Virus record (IMG/VR): IMGVR_UViG_3300046028_002233
Location: 1 to 21,254 of that record
Length of the DNA: 21,254 nt
Origin: a virus
Direction: 5' to 3' (one strand)
Part shown: positions 20,376 to 21,254 of the stretch, piece after piece
How the letters are laid out: every line of letters starts with the position of its first letter
How positions within the stretch are numbered: position 1 is the stretch's first letter
Position numbers and translations under genes: made by a program
The notes under the pieces: generated by a model
What the model saw: the letters and a program-made list of their open reading frames with translations, nothing else
What the model was told of the DNA's origin: nothing
The model's database searches: none

Positions 20376-20706
20376 AGCCTGTTATACTCCCACTAAATTT
20401 TATAAAATCTGTAACCTCACCTAATATCTCAAGATTCTCAATAAATCCTTGCCCTGCTTCAATATCAGGACCAACAATTTCCCAATTTACCTTAATTCTT
20501 TCTAACGCTTTTAAGCCTGTCCATGACATTATACTGTTATCTGTAGTCATAACACCTTCAAATGGAATTGAGTAGGTGTAGAGCCTCCCTAATTGCGTCT
20601 GAGCGCCTGACTGTGTAGTCTTGCAAGTACCGATAAAAGATATCTGCTCTGATCTACTCACAGAACTTAAACACCCTACAGGTATATCGTTTATAAATAG
20701 CATCAT
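20368..20706 (-). CDS. Tail-tube-like protein, paralogue 2
   Basis: This 112-residue protein is the shorter member of a tandem pair with the next gene, which overlaps it by 8 bases. It shows the same N-terminal INDIPVGC strand, ISFIGTCKTT, QLGRLYTYSIPFEG, a W-containing helix (SWTGLKALERIKVNWEIVG) and a GQGFIENLEILGEVTDFIKFSGSITGY end, a pattern like tail tube subunits of TP901-1-like phages. It ends right at the position where its paralogue continues. ATGA overlap with the upstream tail gene. Which of the two forms the tube, if either, is not clear; host-attachment decoration is another option. Confidence 0.65.
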   Translation of the reverse strand: MMLFINDIPVGCLSSVSRSEQISFIGTCKTTQSGAQTQLGRLYTYSIPFEGVMTTDNSIMSWTGLKALERIKVNWEIVGPDIEAGQGFIENLEILGEVTDFIKFSGSITGYD

Positions 20707-21254
20707 GGCGTTCCTTTTACTGTTACCCGAGTTGTTGCTCCATAGTCTGGAGTTTTTACATAATCTAAAGCTATCTCTTCATTTACAATCCTGCCTAAAA
20801 CTGCTTTACAGATATTCTGTTGCAAATCATAGTTTAGGCTCAAATTCATAAAATAGCTATCTGGAATAAGATTTATAGTCCACCTCTGCAATGGGTTAAA
20901 GTAGCCAAATATAGAACCCTCAAAGCGCACAAATGGTCCTGCGTATAACCTTTGTTTTTCTTCAACCGCAATCCTTAGAAATTCCTTATTAACCTCATAA
21001 GGCTCTGCTAATATACTCTCAGATAATCCACGCCTTACCCATCGTTCTGTTAAAGTAACCTCATCATCCTGATAAATAGCACCAACGTACATTACATTAG
21101 GACTATCACCATTAAATACATTGATAGTCTCAGGCACAAAAGTAAATTTACCTGTTTGTGTTGCCGTATGTATCTCACCTATCTCATCTCCAAAGTCTAA
21201 AAATACATAAGCAGAAATCCGAGTATAAACTATATCATTTACAGTACCTGAAGG
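20703..21254 (-). CDS. Tail/baseplate-like protein, 5' end outside window
   Basis: The frame is open to the right edge, so the 5' part is missing; a GTG at 21137 is just an internal codon (39 codons upstream remain open). The visible 183 residues include a GKFTFVPETINVFNG strand region and a C-terminal RWVRRGLSESILAEPYEVNKEFLRIAVEEKQRLYAGPFVRFEGSIFGYFNPLQRWTINLIPDSYFMNLSLNYDLQQNI. This C-terminal pattern (RfeGsifG, pL.RW.I, flnlslnYDl) resembles the end of large tail or baseplate proteins in Bacteroidota phages, but I cannot name a family with certainty. It overlaps the tail-tube-like gene as ATGA and so belongs to the tail operon. Confidence 0.6.
   Translation of the reverse strand, partial: PSGTVNDIVYTRISAYVFLDFGDEIGEIHTATQTGKFTFVPETINVFNGDSPNVMYVGAIYQDDEVTLTERWVRRGLSESILAEPYEVNKEFLRIAVEEKQRLYAGPFVRFEGSIFGYFNPLQRWTINLIPDSYFMNLSLNYDLQQNICKAVLGRIVNEEIALDYVKTPDYGATTRVTVKGTP

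Overview
This window looks like part of a tailed-phage (Caudoviricetes) or prophage genome with a Bacteroidota host. The evidence is AT-rich DNA, ATGA-coupled genes with weak Shine-Dalgarno sites, several -7 boxes of the TAnnTTTG type used by the Bacteroidota primary sigma factor, and protein families common in that phylum's phages. These include a Lin1244/DUF4373-type replication protein, ERF, DUF1064, a DUF5681-like small terminase, HK97-type head proteins and an S74 tail fibre. No integrase, repressor, tRNA, rRNA or CRISPR array was seen, so whether the phage is temperate cannot be judged here. Every convincing gene lies on the minus strand, so transcription runs from high to low coordinates.

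In the direction of transcription the layout is as follows. (1) 21254-16852: tail region, with the 3' end of a tail or baseplate-like protein, two tandem tail-tube-like paralogues, and a 1020-residue tail fibre with an S74 chaperone domain. (2) 16820-14633: lysis cassette, with a small charged protein, a 56-residue one-TM protein, spanin-like membrane proteins, a short lipoprotein, a two-TM holin candidate and an M15 peptidase endolysin. (3) 14610-13069: a metallophosphoesterase followed by a NUMOD4/HNH homing-type endonuclease. (4) 13047-11783: a cluster of very small early-type genes, including three short ones found by reading the gaps between larger genes. (5) 11675-7011: recombination and replication genes, with an ERF annealing protein, helix-turn-helix proteins, a replication-initiator-like protein with iteron-like repeats inside its gene, a RecA/DnaB-type ATPase and a C5 DNA methyltransferase. 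(6) 7014-1: a DUF1064 nuclease-like protein, then a ParB-like protein, HNH nuclease, small and large terminase, portal, Mu F-like head protein, prohead protease and the HK97-fold major capsid protein, which runs off the left edge.

The most striking signal is a pair of matching non-coding leaders directly upstream of the ERF gene (about 11680-11755) and the replication-initiator gene (about 10193-10272). Each has a hairpin whose 22-nt loop is 17/22 identical between copies, although the stem sequences differ completely. Each hairpin ends in a U-tract a few bases before the start codon. Each also has an upstream 7-mer that is perfectly complementary to its own loop, and the two loop positions that vary inside this 7-mer are compensated in the matching upstream 7-mer. 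This suggests a repeated pseudoknotted RNA switch or attenuator controlling recombination and replication, or less likely a paired DNA operator. Other points of interest are three helically phased GCAGGCA repeats ahead of the ParB/terminase operon, iteron-like repeats beside a polypyrimidine tract in the initiator gene, and identical C-terminal ends of two neighbouring genes that differ only at synonymous positions.
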